Assembly: GCA_964538625.1 (NCBI GenBank)
Contig: CAZIGH010000011.1
Location: forward strand, 1-64,000
Direction: 5' to 3'
DNA length: 64,000 bases
Origin: JAEUHM01 sp964538625
GTDB lineage: Bacteria > Verrucomicrobiota > Verrucomicrobiia > Verrucomicrobiales > Verrucomicrobiaceae
The position numbers and the translations under genes are program-made. The notes under the pieces were generated by a model, which was not told the origin of the DNA, did no database searches, and saw only the letters and a program-made list of their open reading frames with translations. Below, in pieces: positions 51,050-60,565 of the stretch; the first letter of the stretch is position 1, and every line of letters begins with the position of its first letter.

Positions 51050-53806
51050 TTACTGTTTCAAAAGCCAGCCCAGCAGATGATGGAAGTCTGCCTCCGACAT
51101 CGTCTGCCCAAAGGTAGGCGGCATCAGGGAGACTGGCAGCACCGTGTCTTGCTTGATCTCCGCCTTGGAGATGCGCTGCTCATTGCCGGCGGCATCGACC
51201 ACCATCAGCGTCTCACCGGCTTCGGCGCGGATGAAGCCAGTGGCTTGTGTGCCGTCGTGGAGTGTGATCTGGTGCAGCTGAAAGTGAGCATCGATGTTCC
51301 GCCACGGGTCCAGAATGTCCTCCGCGATGCGCGCCGCTCCCCGCTGGCCTATGCCATCCAGCTGTGGACCCAGCTGACCGCCCTCACCGCCAAGCTGATG
51401 ACAGGCGGCGCAGTGTTGTGCAAACAGCTCCCTCCCGCGCGCTGCGATGGCACTGGCCGCATCAAAGCTCCGCACGCGCTCCTCCAGCAGCGCCGCCACC
51501 TCCGCGCGCGGTTGCGCACTCGGGGGCTTGGCCGAAGCCGGGAGATATGCCGCCAGCCGGTCCCGCAAACCGACGGGCGCAGCCGTGCGCAACAGCACGG
51601 CTAGGGCTCGGAGCGCGGTCTCCCGAGAGTGGGATGCCTCAAAGCTCTCCACCCTCAGCACCGGAGGCTCAAAGCCGCCCACCGCCAGCCACGCGTATGC
51701 GGCGCCCTTGTCGCCATCCACGACCTCCAGCCGCACCCGGCTCCCCTGCACTTCAGAGAGATCCCATTCCACCGACTGTGCCGTGTCGGTGCGCGGTGCC
51801 CTTTCGATGCGGATGGTCTTGCCCGTTTCATAAACCAAACGCACAAAGTTCTTCCCGTTCGCGGCCTTATCCGGCGGACCCTGGTGCCCGCAGAGCAGGA
51901 AGCGCAGTTTCGCAGGGGCTATGAAGACCTTGCTCCGTAGCGTGCCCGTAAGCCGCTCGGCCGAACTCAACCTGCGGTTGAGACTGCTTAGCACTCGCAC
52001 CGTGCGGCCGCTTGTATCCCTCCGCTCCTCCACGCACCAGGGCGGCTCCCCTCCATCGTGTGACCAGTCAGCCTCGCCGTGCGCTGAGTCCAGCAGCCGT
52101 AACGCCTCCTCCGCAGCCCAGGAGACCAAGCGGGTCGGCATCCGCATACCGCGCTCCATCAGGGCCGTGTGGATCTCCATCAGCGCACGTGTCGGGTCGT
52201 CTGAAATCCGGCCCCGGTCGATGACTTTTTCGAGCGTCTCATTGTCCGCATGGCGTGCGATGGCACCCAGGTCAGTCGGGTCCAGGCGCATCAGCACGGC
52301 TGCGGCCTCCGCCGAAGGCACAGCCCGCACGATGTCTAGGATGAGCCGCAACTCTTCGTCACCGAGTGAGGAGAATGATGCGGGCAGTTGCAACACCTGC
52401 CGCAGACTGATCCGAAGTTGATGAACCAATGAGGCATCCGCCCGGTCGGCCTGCCGCAGCGCCTTAAACAGGGGCCGCGCTACGAGCGGAGAGGGATGCT
52501 CTGCATACCATGCCGCTGCCGCACGCACCGTCCAGGCATCGGCGCTTTCCAGATCGGTGATGTGAACGCGGGAACGTTCCACGGACGACCGCTGAGTGCT
52601 CGGCGCATCCTTTTTCACCACACGCCAAATGCGGCCCCTCTCACGGTCGCGGCCCGGATGGTCCAGAGGCACCTCGTAGTGGCCGATGATGCGGTTGTAA
52701 AAATCCGCCACATACAGCGCCTGGTCAGGGCCCAAGTGCAGGTCCACAGGCCGGAACCATGGATCATCGGAGGTCAGGAAGTCAGGCTGCTCGTTCGCCC
52801 TCGGAGTGGTGCCGCTAAAGGTCACCCAATCATGGTTCACGCGGGAAGTGACGCAGTTCCCGACGAGGATGTGGTCATCCCACTCAGGACCCCAAACGCC
52901 TCCGTCAAGATAAACGATCCCGCACAGCCCGGTGCTCCCGTGACTGTGCTCACACATCACCGGCGCGAAACCCAGTCCGTCATGGGGTTTGCCGAAACTC
53001 TGGTAGCAAGCCCCGCGAATGAGTTGGGTGATGGGGTTGCTATGACAGTCTGCGGAATAGAGCTGACCGCGTCGGTCGAACGCAAGGCCGAACGGATTCA
53101 CCTGTCCGGAAGTGAAGCGTTCCACGCGTGAGCCGTCCGGTCGAAAGCGAAAGACATTCCCCGAGTGCAGTGTCAGCCCCGCCTCCCGGAAGTGAGAGGT
53201 ATTGTTGAACCCGTGCGTCGCATACACCCAGCCATCAGGCCCGAGCCGGAAACTGCTGCACATGCCGTGCGTATCTTTTTCATAGCCTAGCGGACCGAAA
53301 AGCACCTGCCGAATATCCGCCCGGTCATCTCCGTCCGTGTCCGCAAAATACCAAATGTTTGGGATGCTGAAAGCGATGCAGCCCGCCTTGTCCTCCGGCC
53401 TGTGCCATGGCAGCACACCAGTGGGAATGTTCAGCCCATCAGCGAAATCCGTCACCTTGTCTGCCGTACCGTCGCCGTCTGTGTCCTCTAGGATCTTGAT
53501 CGCGTCCCGGCTCTCCTTTACCCGTGAACCAGAGGCATCGCTCCAGCGCTCCTTAGCCGCAGCAAAAGGATACTCCGCCGTGCTGCTCACCCAGAGGCGG
53601 CCCCGCGAATCAGAAGCCAGATTCACCGGCTTCTGGATCATCGGCTCCGCTGCAAAGAGCTGAATGGAAAAGCCCTCCGGCACACGCATGGAGGCCAACT
53701 GCGCATCTGGTGTCAGTGGCTCCGTCTCCCTGATCAGACGGTCCGGCCCCTCCGCCCAGCCTAAGGCAGGTGCCAGAGAAGCGGCGCAACAGAGCAGACG
53801 AAACAT
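51050..53806 (-). CDS. PVC-type propeller protein with C-terminal CxxCH cytochrome
   Basis: The 918-residue exported protein has signal peptide MFRLLCCAASLAPALGWAEG and a membrane-bound dehydrogenase-type beta-propeller (about 30-400; FSIQLFAAEPMIQKPVNLA, RGRLWVSSTAEYP). A helical HEAT-like region and a jelly-roll domain (about 600-720) follow, then a C-terminal cytochrome c domain with CAACH near residue 799 and a distal Met in VSLMPPTFG. This architecture is typical of Planctomycetes and Verrucomicrobia, where such proteins accompany sugar oxidation and sulfatases. Substrate unknown. Confidence 0.9.
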   Translation of the reverse strand: MFRLLCCAASLAPALGWAEGPDRLIRETEPLTPDAQLASMRVPEGFSIQLFAAEPMIQKPVNLASDSRGRLWVSSTAEYPFAAAKERWSDASGSRVKESRDAIKILEDTDGDGTADKVTDFADGLNIPTGVLPWHRPEDKAGCIAFSIPNIWYFADTDGDDRADIRQVLFGPLGYEKDTHGMCSSFRLGPDGWVYATHGFNNTSHFREAGLTLHSGNVFRFRPDGSRVERFTSGQVNPFGLAFDRRGQLYSADCHSNPITQLIRGACYQSFGKPHDGLGFAPVMCEHSHGSTGLCGIVYLDGGVWGPEWDDHILVGNCVTSRVNHDWVTFSGTTPRANEQPDFLTSDDPWFRPVDLHLGPDQALYVADFYNRIIGHYEVPLDHPGRDRERGRIWRVVKKDAPSTQRSSVERSRVHITDLESADAWTVRAAAAWYAEHPSPLVARPLFKALRQADRADASLVHQLRISLRQVLQLPASFSSLGDEELRLILDIVRAVPSAEAAAVLMRLDPTDLGAIARHADNETLEKVIDRGRISDDPTRALMEIHTALMERGMRMPTRLVSWAAEEALRLLDSAHGEADWSHDGGEPPWCVEERRDTSGRTVRVLSSLNRRLSSAERLTGTLRSKVFIAPAKLRFLLCGHQGPPDKAANGKNFVRLVYETGKTIRIERAPRTDTAQSVEWDLSEVQGSRVRLEVVDGDKGAAYAWLAVGGFEPPVLRVESFEASHSRETALRALAVLLRTAAPVGLRDRLAAYLPASAKPPSAQPRAEVAALLEERVRSFDAASAIAARGRELFAQHCAACHQLGGEGGQLGPQLDGIGQRGAARIAEDILDPWRNIDAHFQLHQITLHDGTQATGFIRAEAGETLMVVDAAGNEQRISKAEIKQDTVLPVSLMPPTFGQTMSEADFHHLLGWLLKQ

Positions 53807-53987
53807 AAGCGAGAGCGAAAGGGAAGGCCAAGAGCTACGAACGAGAGGAACACATTTATCCGGGTCTGGCAGCAGGCGAGTTGCGGAAGAAAAAAGTTTT
53901 GCGATTTTTCTAATAAGTTTTCACCCGGCCCGTTCAAGCCGCTGAAGCTCCCTTCACATCCCCACTCACTCGTCACCGCTACCACCC

Positions 53988-56246
53988 ATGAAGTCAAACA
54001 AAGCCATCACGCTCGCACTGACCTGCGCCGCTATCGGACTCGCTCCGTTGCGTGCAGAAGAAGCCGCAAGCCGCCTCTGGACGGACAAACAAGGCCGTCA
54101 AGTGGACGCCATCTTCCTCGGCCTCCAAGGAGACAACATCTCCCTCCAGACCAAGGATGGGCGTACCTTCACCTTCGCGCTGAGCAACCTCTCCGCCGAG
54201 GATCAGAACTTTGCCAAGTCGGCCAAGCCGGCGAACGTGCCCGGCTACGTTGCCACCAACGCCACCATCGGCCAAGCCGCTGCCGCTATCGATGCACTCG
54301 TGGTCAAGGGACTCGAGCGTGCCGCAGCGATCGTGAACAAAAATAACGCTGACATCAAGGCCAACGGCGGGAACGAAAGCGACCTGCGCGTGCCGCCCAC
54401 CCCGAACCCGCTCATGTCAGACGAGCAGTTCGTGCGCCGCGTCTATCTGGACATCGTCGGTCGCATCCCCAGCTATGAAGAAGCCAAGGCTTTCCTGGCA
54501 GACAACAGCGGCCCCAGCAAGCGCGCCAAGCTCATCGACAAACTCCTCGATGACCCCGGCTACGCCAGCCACATGTTCAACTACTTCGCTGACATGCTGC
54601 GCGTGCGCGACGACCTGCAGACCGGCAACGGCAACTTCCGTGGCACCCCCTATGTGAACTGGCTCCGCCACCAAATGGAGAACAACACCAAGTGGGACAC
54701 CATGGTTTACGACATGCTCACCGCCAAGGGCAAGATGTGGACCATCAGTGAGGAAGAGCGGAAGGCTGGCAAGGTTCCCGGTGCTGCCGGCTACCTTCTG
54801 CGAGACATCGGCATGCCTTTGGACAACTTGGCCAACACCCTCGCCGTTTTCCTTGGCACCGACGTCTCCTGCGCCCAGTGCCATGACCACCCCTTCGCAG
54901 ACTGGACGCAGTACCAGTTCTATCAGATGGCCTCCTTCTTCGGAGCCACCACCACCGACCTGCGCACCGCCTCCCGCCGCATGAAGACGGAGCAGAAGGA
55001 GCGTGAGCGCCAGATGGCCCTTCGCAATGAGATCGACAAGATCATCAACGAGTCCGGCGGTGACGCCGACCGCGAGCGCACCGGCATCAACCAGTTCATG
55101 CAGGCCAATCGGTTTGTGGTTTCCGACACCACGGAGAACATGCTGAAACTGCCCCACGACTACAAATACAAGGATCACAAGCCCTACGATCCCGTGGAGC
55201 CCAAGTTCATCAGCTGGTCTGACCGCGACCGCTCCCTGCCCGCCTACAAGCAGAAGCTCTCCAAAGAAGAGGGACTCCGCACCGCCTTCGCCAAGTGGGT
55301 CATCGACCCCACCAACCCACGCTTTGCCATGGCCATCGCCAACCGCATGTGGAAGCGTGCCTTCGGTGCCGCCGTAGCCGAGCCGGTGACAAACATTGAC
55401 GACGTGTCCAAGGCCTCGAACCCCGAGCTACTCATGCACCTCGCCAAGGAAATGGTGCGCGTGAAGTTCGACCTCAAGGAGTTCATGCGCATTATCTACA
55501 ACACCCGCAGCTATCAGCGCCAGGCCACCACTGAGATGGTCCACATGGGCGAGCCCTACTACTTCCAGGGTCCCCTGCTCCGTCGCATGTCCGCCGAACA
55601 GGCCTGGGACTCCTACATGACCCTCTGGCTCGGCAAGCCTGACGCTTACGGCAAGTCCAAAGCTCAGGAAGACCTCTACGCCAAGAGCATCGACCTCGAC
55701 CTTCAGAACCCCAAGCTCGACGCCAAGACCGTGCTCATGAAGTACGCCGCCATGCGCAACTACAACCAAAAGATGCGCCAGATGATGGGTGGTGAAGGCA
55801 TGATGGAAGAAGGCATGATGGCCGAAGGCGGTGGCGAAATGATGATGGGCAAAGCCCAGAGCTACGGCGGCATGACCCTCTACCGCGCCTCCGAGCTGGA
55901 GCAGCCCACCCGCGGCGGACACTTCCTGGCCGAGTTCGGCCAGAGCCAGCGCCTCCTCATCGACGGAGCGGGTTATGGCGGGTCCGTTCCCCAGGTGCTC
56001 ATGCTCATGAATGGGCAGGCCCAGCGCATGCTCACCAGCGCCGAGTCACCGCTGCTCAAGAATCTCAGCAACTACGAGACGGACGAGGAGAAGATCCACT
56101 CCATCTTCCTCAGCATCATGAGCCGCGCCCCCACCGAGAAGGAAGTGGCCATAGCCAAGAAGACGGTGGCTGAAAGCTCCTCGGAAGGCTACGCCAACGT
56201 CGTCTGGGCCCTCATCAACACCCGCGAGTTCATCTTTGTTCAGTAA
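53988..56246 (+). CDS. DUF1549/DUF1553 domain protein with SHD1-like start
   Basis: The 752-residue exported protein has signal peptide MKSNKAITLALTCAAIGLAP and an SHD1-like small domain (about 29-76, RLWTDKQGRQVDAIFLGLQG). DUF1549 lies at about 130-335 with the heme-like CAQCHDH at about 295-301, and DUF1553 at about 455-720. A Met/Gly/Glu-rich insert (MMGGEGMMEEGMMAEGGGEM, near residues 602-622) is unusual. PVC bacteria encode these proteins beside DUF1501 genes, as here. Their function is unknown. Confidence 0.92.
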   Translation: MKSNKAITLALTCAAIGLAPLRAEEAASRLWTDKQGRQVDAIFLGLQGDNISLQTKDGRTFTFALSNLSAEDQNFAKSAKPANVPGYVATNATIGQAAAAIDALVVKGLERAAAIVNKNNADIKANGGNESDLRVPPTPNPLMSDEQFVRRVYLDIVGRIPSYEEAKAFLADNSGPSKRAKLIDKLLDDPGYASHMFNYFADMLRVRDDLQTGNGNFRGTPYVNWLRHQMENNTKWDTMVYDMLTAKGKMWTISEEERKAGKVPGAAGYLLRDIGMPLDNLANTLAVFLGTDVSCAQCHDHPFADWTQYQFYQMASFFGATTTDLRTASRRMKTEQKERERQMALRNEIDKIINESGGDADRERTGINQFMQANRFVVSDTTENMLKLPHDYKYKDHKPYDPVEPKFISWSDRDRSLPAYKQKLSKEEGLRTAFAKWVIDPTNPRFAMAIANRMWKRAFGAAVAEPVTNIDDVSKASNPELLMHLAKEMVRVKFDLKEFMRIIYNTRSYQRQATTEMVHMGEPYYFQGPLLRRMSAEQAWDSYMTLWLGKPDAYGKSKAQEDLYAKSIDLDLQNPKLDAKTVLMKYAAMRNYNQKMRQMMGGEGMMEEGMMAEGGGEMMMGKAQSYGGMTLYRASELEQPTRGGHFLAEFGQSQRLLIDGAGYGGSVPQVLMLMNGQAQRMLTSAESPLLKNLSNYETDEEKIHSIFLSIMSRAPTEKEVAIAKKTVAESSSEGYANVVWALINTREFIFVQ

Positions 56247-56293
56247 CTTCGTCGCGCAAACCCACATCAAAACACTTCAACACCGCTCTCATC

Positions 56294-57571
56294 ATGAAAA
56301 GTGAACTAAACCGCCTCGACCCAGCCACCCGCCGCGAGTTCATGCTCCGCACTGCCAAAGCAGCGCTCGGAGTGTCCTTGCTGCCTGCCAGCTCCCGCCT
56401 CGCCCGCGCCAACGAACTGTCTGGCGGGGGCAAGGCCAAGCACGTCATCTACCTCTACATGAGTGGTGGCATGACGCACATCGATACCTTCGACCCGAAG
56501 ACCGGTTCCACCAAAGGTGCCAAGGATCCCATCCAGACCAAAGCCTCCGGCATGATGCTCGGCGGCTACATGGAAAACATGGCCAAGGTCGCGGACAAGA
56601 TCACCATCATCCGCTCCATGAGTTCCAAAACCGGCGTTCATGAGTCTGGCAACTACCTCATGCACACCGGTTATGATCCGCGCGGCACCATCGTTCACCC
56701 CTCCATGGGCGCATGGGCCTCGCACTTCCTCGGGCGTGCCACCAAGACCCTGCCGGACAGCGTCACCATCGGCGGACCTTCCACCCACCCGGCCAACGGA
56801 TTCTTCCCGCCAGCCCTCAGCCCCATTCCCATTGGCAGCGCTGAAGTGGGACTTCAGAACATCCGCCCCACCACCGCAGAGAGTGCCTTCCAGAGCCGCA
56901 TCGCCCTCATGAACGAGTTCGACGTCGGCTTCCGTGAAAAGTACAAGTCCCCCGAAGTCAAGGCTTACAGCGAGTTCTACGACGAGACGCTCAACCTCAT
57001 GAAGAGTGAGGACCTCAAGGCCTTCGACCTCAGCCAAGAGCCAGCCGCCCTTCGTGAAAAATACGGACGCCGCGGCGGCTTCGGCCAAGGTTGCCTCCTC
57101 GCCCGTCGCCTTGTCGAACACGGCGTGCGCTTCGTGGAAGTGCAGACCGGAGGTTGGGACATGCACAACGACGTGGATCAGAACATGACCACCGTCGGCG
57201 GCGGCATGGACCAGGCCTTCGCCGCTCTCATTCAGGACCTCGCTGACAAGGGCCTGCTCGAGTCCACGCTGGTGGTTCTCGGCTCCGAGTTCGGTCGCAC
57301 ACCGGACATCAACGAGAACGATGGCCGTGACCACTACCCCAAAGCCTTCTCCACCGTCTTCGCAGGCGGCGGCGTCAAAGGCGGCTTCGTCTATGGCTCC
57401 ACAGACAAGGATGGCCGCGAGGTCACTGACAAGCAGGTCACCGTCCAGGACTTCGTCTCCACCATCGGTTACGCCATGGGCTTGCCTGTTGACGAAGTGG
57501 TTATGTCCCCCTCCAACCGCCCATTCACCGTGGGCGACAAGGGGAACCCCGTCACCGACATCTTCGCCTGA
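56294..57571 (+). CDS. DUF1501 domain protein
   Basis: The 425-residue protein of the alkaline-phosphatase-like DUF1501 family has a Tat-type signal (TRREFMLRTAKAALGVSLLP). The core has HVIYLYMSGGMTHIDTFDPK, GVHESGNYLMHTGYDPRG and LVVLGSEFGRTPDINENDGRDHYP, with probable metal ligands Asp, Glu and His. It starts 47 bp after the DUF1549 gene, so the two form an operon ending in a strong terminator. Physiological role unknown. Confidence 0.93.
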   Translation: MKSELNRLDPATRREFMLRTAKAALGVSLLPASSRLARANELSGGGKAKHVIYLYMSGGMTHIDTFDPKTGSTKGAKDPIQTKASGMMLGGYMENMAKVADKITIIRSMSSKTGVHESGNYLMHTGYDPRGTIVHPSMGAWASHFLGRATKTLPDSVTIGGPSTHPANGFFPPALSPIPIGSAEVGLQNIRPTTAESAFQSRIALMNEFDVGFREKYKSPEVKAYSEFYDETLNLMKSEDLKAFDLSQEPAALREKYGRRGGFGQGCLLARRLVEHGVRFVEVQTGGWDMHNDVDQNMTTVGGGMDQAFAALIQDLADKGLLESTLVVLGSEFGRTPDINENDGRDHYPKAFSTVFAGGGVKGGFVYGSTDKDGREVTDKQVTVQDFVSTIGYAMGLPVDEVVMSPSNRPFTVGDKGNPVTDIFA

Positions 57572-57616
57572 TCCCTCTCCCGACCTCTCGCTTCGGCTGG
57601 AGGAAAAGCACCACAG

Positions 57617-57650
57617 CACCCGGTCCTCACGGACCGGGTGTTTTGTTTTC
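57617..57650 (+). terminator. Intrinsic terminator after DUF1501
   Basis: A perfect 10-bp GC-rich stem CACCCGGTCC / GGACCGGGTG (57617-57626 and 57631-57640, four-base loop) is followed by TTTTGTTTT. It lies 45 bp after the DUF1501 stop and 46 bp before rnpB, so it separates the two transcripts. Confidence 0.92.
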
Positions 57651-57695
57651 ACCGTCCCTTTGCAAGCAGCCCATTCAAGCGCTACACTCCCGCTT

Positions 57696-58115
57696 GGGTC
57701 GGCCGGGGGTGATCGCTCGTCGGTTCCGCTTGCGGAATGCGGACGAGAGGAAAGTCCGGACACCACAGGGCAGCATGCCGCGCGCAAGCGTCGGGGGTCA
57801 AAGGCGTAAGCTCAGACCACGGAAAGTGTCACAGAAAACAAACCACCCCATCGCAAGATGGGGAACGGGTGAAAAGGCGGGGTAAAAGCCCACCGCTCCG
57901 AACGCAAGAACGGAGGCACGACAAACCCCATGCGGTGCAAGACAAAACAGGGGAAAGGGCGGCCCGCTCGCAACTCCGCTTCGGCGGAGGGATGACCCCG
58001 GGTAATAGTCGCACTCCGAGTTCTCGGAGGCACGGCCGAAAGGCTGGCGCAGACAAATGATCACCACCAGGTGCGCAAGCACCCGGCACAGAATCCGGCT
58101 TACACCGGCCGACCC
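57696..58115 (+). ncRNA. rnpB: RNase P RNA, bacterial type A
   Basis: The ribozyme subunit that cuts 5' leaders from precursor tRNAs is recognised by its conserved cores: GAGGAAAGTCCGGACACC near 57745 and the CAGAAAACAAACC region near 57832. The 3' core AGAATCCGGCTTACA lies at 58090-58104. The 5' GGGTCGGCCGG pairs with the 3' CCGGCCGACCC, fixing both ends at about 57696 and 58115. The roughly 420-nt length is normal. A 232-bp repeat element follows 11 bp after the 3' end. Confidence 0.95.
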
Positions 58116-58126
58116 ACCACTCAGTA

Positions 58127-58358
58127 GAGCCAGTTGCAAAACTCCAACGAAGGAATGCGGCTTCGAGGAGCGCCAAAGTGGCTTCGACTTTAGTCGAAAC
58201 TCGAGCGGCCCAACGCTTCGACTGAAGTCGAAACCACTTTCTCTCGTCCACCACTACAGTTCTGCAGTAGCAGAAACCTCAAAGATTTGGGGGTAACGGA
58301 ACTCCGAACGTTTCTCCACCGTTCTTTTCAGCCTCCACAGGGGTTTTGCAACTGGCTC
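58127..58358. mobile_element. MITE-like element with 19-bp terminal inverted repeats
   Basis: Ends are gagccagttgcaaaactcc (58127-58145) and its near-perfect reverse complement ggggttttgcaactggctc (58340-58358; one mismatch). Both ends are flanked by AGTA (58123-58126 and 58359-58362), which looks like a 4-bp target duplication. Inside lies a second inverted repeat of 24 bp (58175-58198 and 58217-58240) with TTCGACTT words. No coding capacity. The right end supplies the last two bases read in the fecR stop codon. It is a non-autonomous element or large REPIN-like repeat. Confidence 0.75.
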
Positions 58359-59883
58359 AGTAAGCTGCCATTTCCCGGACCTCCTCAGGGCGCAGCACGC
58401 GGGACCAGATGGCAAACTCCTCGATGGCACCGCTCAGATGCCTCATGGCCACCCGCTCGCTACCCGGGCGGTCGTTCCAGTTCCCCAGCTCCGCCAGGCC
58501 AATCTTGACCGGTGCCGTGCCCCGCAGCGGTAGTATGGCTACCGCCAGCCCGTCCACGTAGTGAACGACTTCCTCCTTTTCGAGATCGAAACTGACCGCC
58601 AAATGCACCCAGCGCCCCAAGCGCTCAGGGTAGAACACGACCGGTGAATCGTAGTCCATGTGACGTTCCCCCCCCGTGCCGGCCACCCCCAGTCTCAAAA
58701 CGCCAGCATCCGTGATCTGCCAGTGAATCTTCCGGTCAAGCCAGCCCTCAGACATAAACAGACTGTTGAACTTCCTCGGCAGCGCATCCACCCGCACCCG
58801 CATCACCAGCGTGAAACGGCTCAGCTCACCCGGCACGCTGGTCCGTACCCGGTCACTCACAGTGCGGAACTCCAGCGCCTTCTTCATGGGCCAACGGCCC
58901 TGCGTCCAACGCGTTCCCACAATACTACCATTCGGCAGGGCATCCGCTGCCGTGGAGCCATTGCGCAACATGCGTGTGCTCACAGCATCCTGAAAATCGA
59001 ATCGCAGCAACAGACCAGCATCTGAGTCTAACGCCTGGCCCGCAGCTTGCCAGCGTTCAAAAGCGGCCCGTTGACGACGGTCCTGATCACCAGCCAGCTC
59101 CTCGAGCCGACTGAACGCAGTCGTGTCCGCACTTCGTTTTGGCGCATTGGCGGCGAGCACGGCGGCCTCTCCCTCCCTTAGCGGAAGCAACTCACCTGAG
59201 GTCTGGTGCAACTCCACCTCTCCCTCAAAGACATGAACGTCCACACCTGTCTCGCCAACCTCAATGCCGAAGGCGGTCCCCAGGTCCACTACCGTTCCGT
59301 TCTCGGTATGAATGCGAAACCCCTTGGCCTGGGGCGGCACATGCGCCCGAAGTTTTCCCCGTTCACAGAATGCTTCACCAGAGGAGATCAGCCTCAGCGC
59401 GGCCGGTGCCTCCAGCGAGACCCTGGCTCCCTGATAGAACTCGATTTGCACGGCCCCGGTTTTGAGCCGCAGCCACCCCGGTGACAGTGGAGCACCCTCC
59501 ACAGGCTGCATGGAGTCCGCCTCCCACGAAGTGCCTACGCTGCCCGCCAGCAGTGCCACCGCAGCGGTCGTTTCCTCTGCACCCGCCCCTCGTTTCCAGA
59601 AGCCGCCTGACCATACGAGTCCGAGTGTGGCTAGTGCGGCAGCAGCGCCCGCGCCCACCAGCGACTGGATGGTAAACCTGCGAGGTGAAGGCAGCACTGG
59701 AGTATGACGTACCATGCACATGGCACGCACTTCCTCCCGCAGCATGGCATCCAGCGCCACATTGTCCAGCAGCCTCGTCCCCAGACCGGGCTCATCCAAA
59801 AGAAGCTGATGAAGCTCCGCCGCCTCACCTTCCGTGAGCCTACCTTCGAGATAGCGTTGAATGAGCAGGTCTGCGTCAGGCAT
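58357..59883 (-). CDS. FecR domain protein with LamG-like C-terminus
   Basis: The 508-residue membrane protein has an N-terminal cytoplasmic domain (about 1-55) of the anti-sigma type and one transmembrane helix (about 75-95). A FecR domain (about 110-225) with VDLGTAFGIEV is followed by a LamG/concanavalin-like C-terminal domain (about 300-495). The arrangement suggests a surface sensor whose sugar-binding domain controls the sigma factor encoded just upstream. It overlaps the sigma-factor gene by 8 bp. The stop codon lies at the edge of the MITE-like element. Confidence 0.88.
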   Translation of the reverse strand: MPDADLLIQRYLEGRLTEGEAAELHQLLLDEPGLGTRLLDNVALDAMLREEVRAMCMVRHTPVLPSPRRFTIQSLVGAGAAAALATLGLVWSGGFWKRGAGAEETTAAVALLAGSVGTSWEADSMQPVEGAPLSPGWLRLKTGAVQIEFYQGARVSLEAPAALRLISSGEAFCERGKLRAHVPPQAKGFRIHTENGTVVDLGTAFGIEVGETGVDVHVFEGEVELHQTSGELLPLREGEAAVLAANAPKRSADTTAFSRLEELAGDQDRRQRAAFERWQAAGQALDSDAGLLLRFDFQDAVSTRMLRNGSTAADALPNGSIVGTRWTQGRWPMKKALEFRTVSDRVRTSVPGELSRFTLVMRVRVDALPRKFNSLFMSEGWLDRKIHWQITDAGVLRLGVAGTGGERHMDYDSPVVFYPERLGRWVHLAVSFDLEKEEVVHYVDGLAVAILPLRGTAPVKIGLAELGNWNDRPGSERVAMRHLSGAIEEFAIWSRVLRPEEVREMAAY

Positions 59884-60409
59884 GAGACACCTCCCCGTTG
59901 AGCGCGCGCTTCAGGCATTCGCGCAGCTTGTCCCGCACCCGGGAGAGCGCACGGCATACCGTGTCCGCTTTCATTCCGAGCCGGTCTGCGATTTCGGGCG
60001 TGCCCATCTCATCGTAGTAGTAGAACTCCACGAGTTCGCGACTCTTGTCCGGCAGTTTCTCCAGGCAGATTCTTAATACCTGTGCCTCCTCATTGTAGTG
60101 CGGAAGACGATCCCGCTCCTCCGCGAGCTGACGGATGTGTTCGGCCAGCTTCTGCACCCTCTCCGGCTCTTGACGGGTGCGTTCTCGCCACAGCCGCATC
60201 GCCACATGCCGGGTCATCGTAGCCAGCAGAGGCCGTACATCCTTGCTCAAGTCCCAGCGGAGTTCCTTGTTCATGAACTCCAAAAACACCTGTTGTGTGA
60301 TGTCCTCCATCAGACCCGGCCAAGGCGCATATCTCAGCGCCATGGCCTTCACAAACTCATGGTGGGCCAGGAATGCCTGTGCCGCCTGTGTGTCCTCCGC
60401 GTTCATCAC
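59876..60409 (-). CDS. ECF-type RNA polymerase sigma factor
   Basis: The 177-residue protein has sigma-70 region 2 (about 15-80, AMALRYAPWPGLMEDITQQV) and region 4 (about 115-170, IADRLGMKADTVCRALSRVR). It matches the Rhodopirellula/Verrucomicrobium type of ECF sigma factors. The fecR-like gene overlaps its end by 8 bp, the usual pair for cell-surface signalling. Two Met codons stand at the start (60409 and 60406). A target gene set cannot be inferred. Confidence 0.92.
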   Translation of the reverse strand: MMNAEDTQAAQAFLAHHEFVKAMALRYAPWPGLMEDITQQVFLEFMNKELRWDLSKDVRPLLATMTRHVAMRLWRERTRQEPERVQKLAEHIRQLAEERDRLPHYNEEAQVLRICLEKLPDKSRELVEFYYYDEMGTPEIADRLGMKADTVCRALSRVRDKLRECLKRALNGEVSHA

Positions 60410-60517
60410 TCACATCCTACCCCAAACAGGCAGCACAACCGGACAAAAATCTCTCGGGAAAGGTTACCGCTACAGCACGTTGCCACCAGCAGAACAGCCT
60501 CCCACCCGCCCACAAAA

Positions 60518-60549
60518 AAGCCGGTTCTCATCCGCGAGAACCGGCTTTG
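60518..60549 (-). terminator. Intrinsic terminator of rpmB
   Basis: A perfect 13-bp stem AAAGCCGGTTCTC / GAGAACCGGCTTT (60518-60530 and 60537-60549, six-base loop) is followed on the minus strand by a run of T (AAAAAA at 60515-60520 on the plus strand). It lies 17 bases beyond the rpmB stop. Confidence 0.9.
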
Positions 60550-60565
60550 GAAAGGCTTACGCCAC

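Noticed and set aside
56306..57787. 493-codon minus-strand frame opposite DUF1501
   Set aside because: Antisense to a well-supported gene, with no motif; it arises from the codon bias of the real gene.
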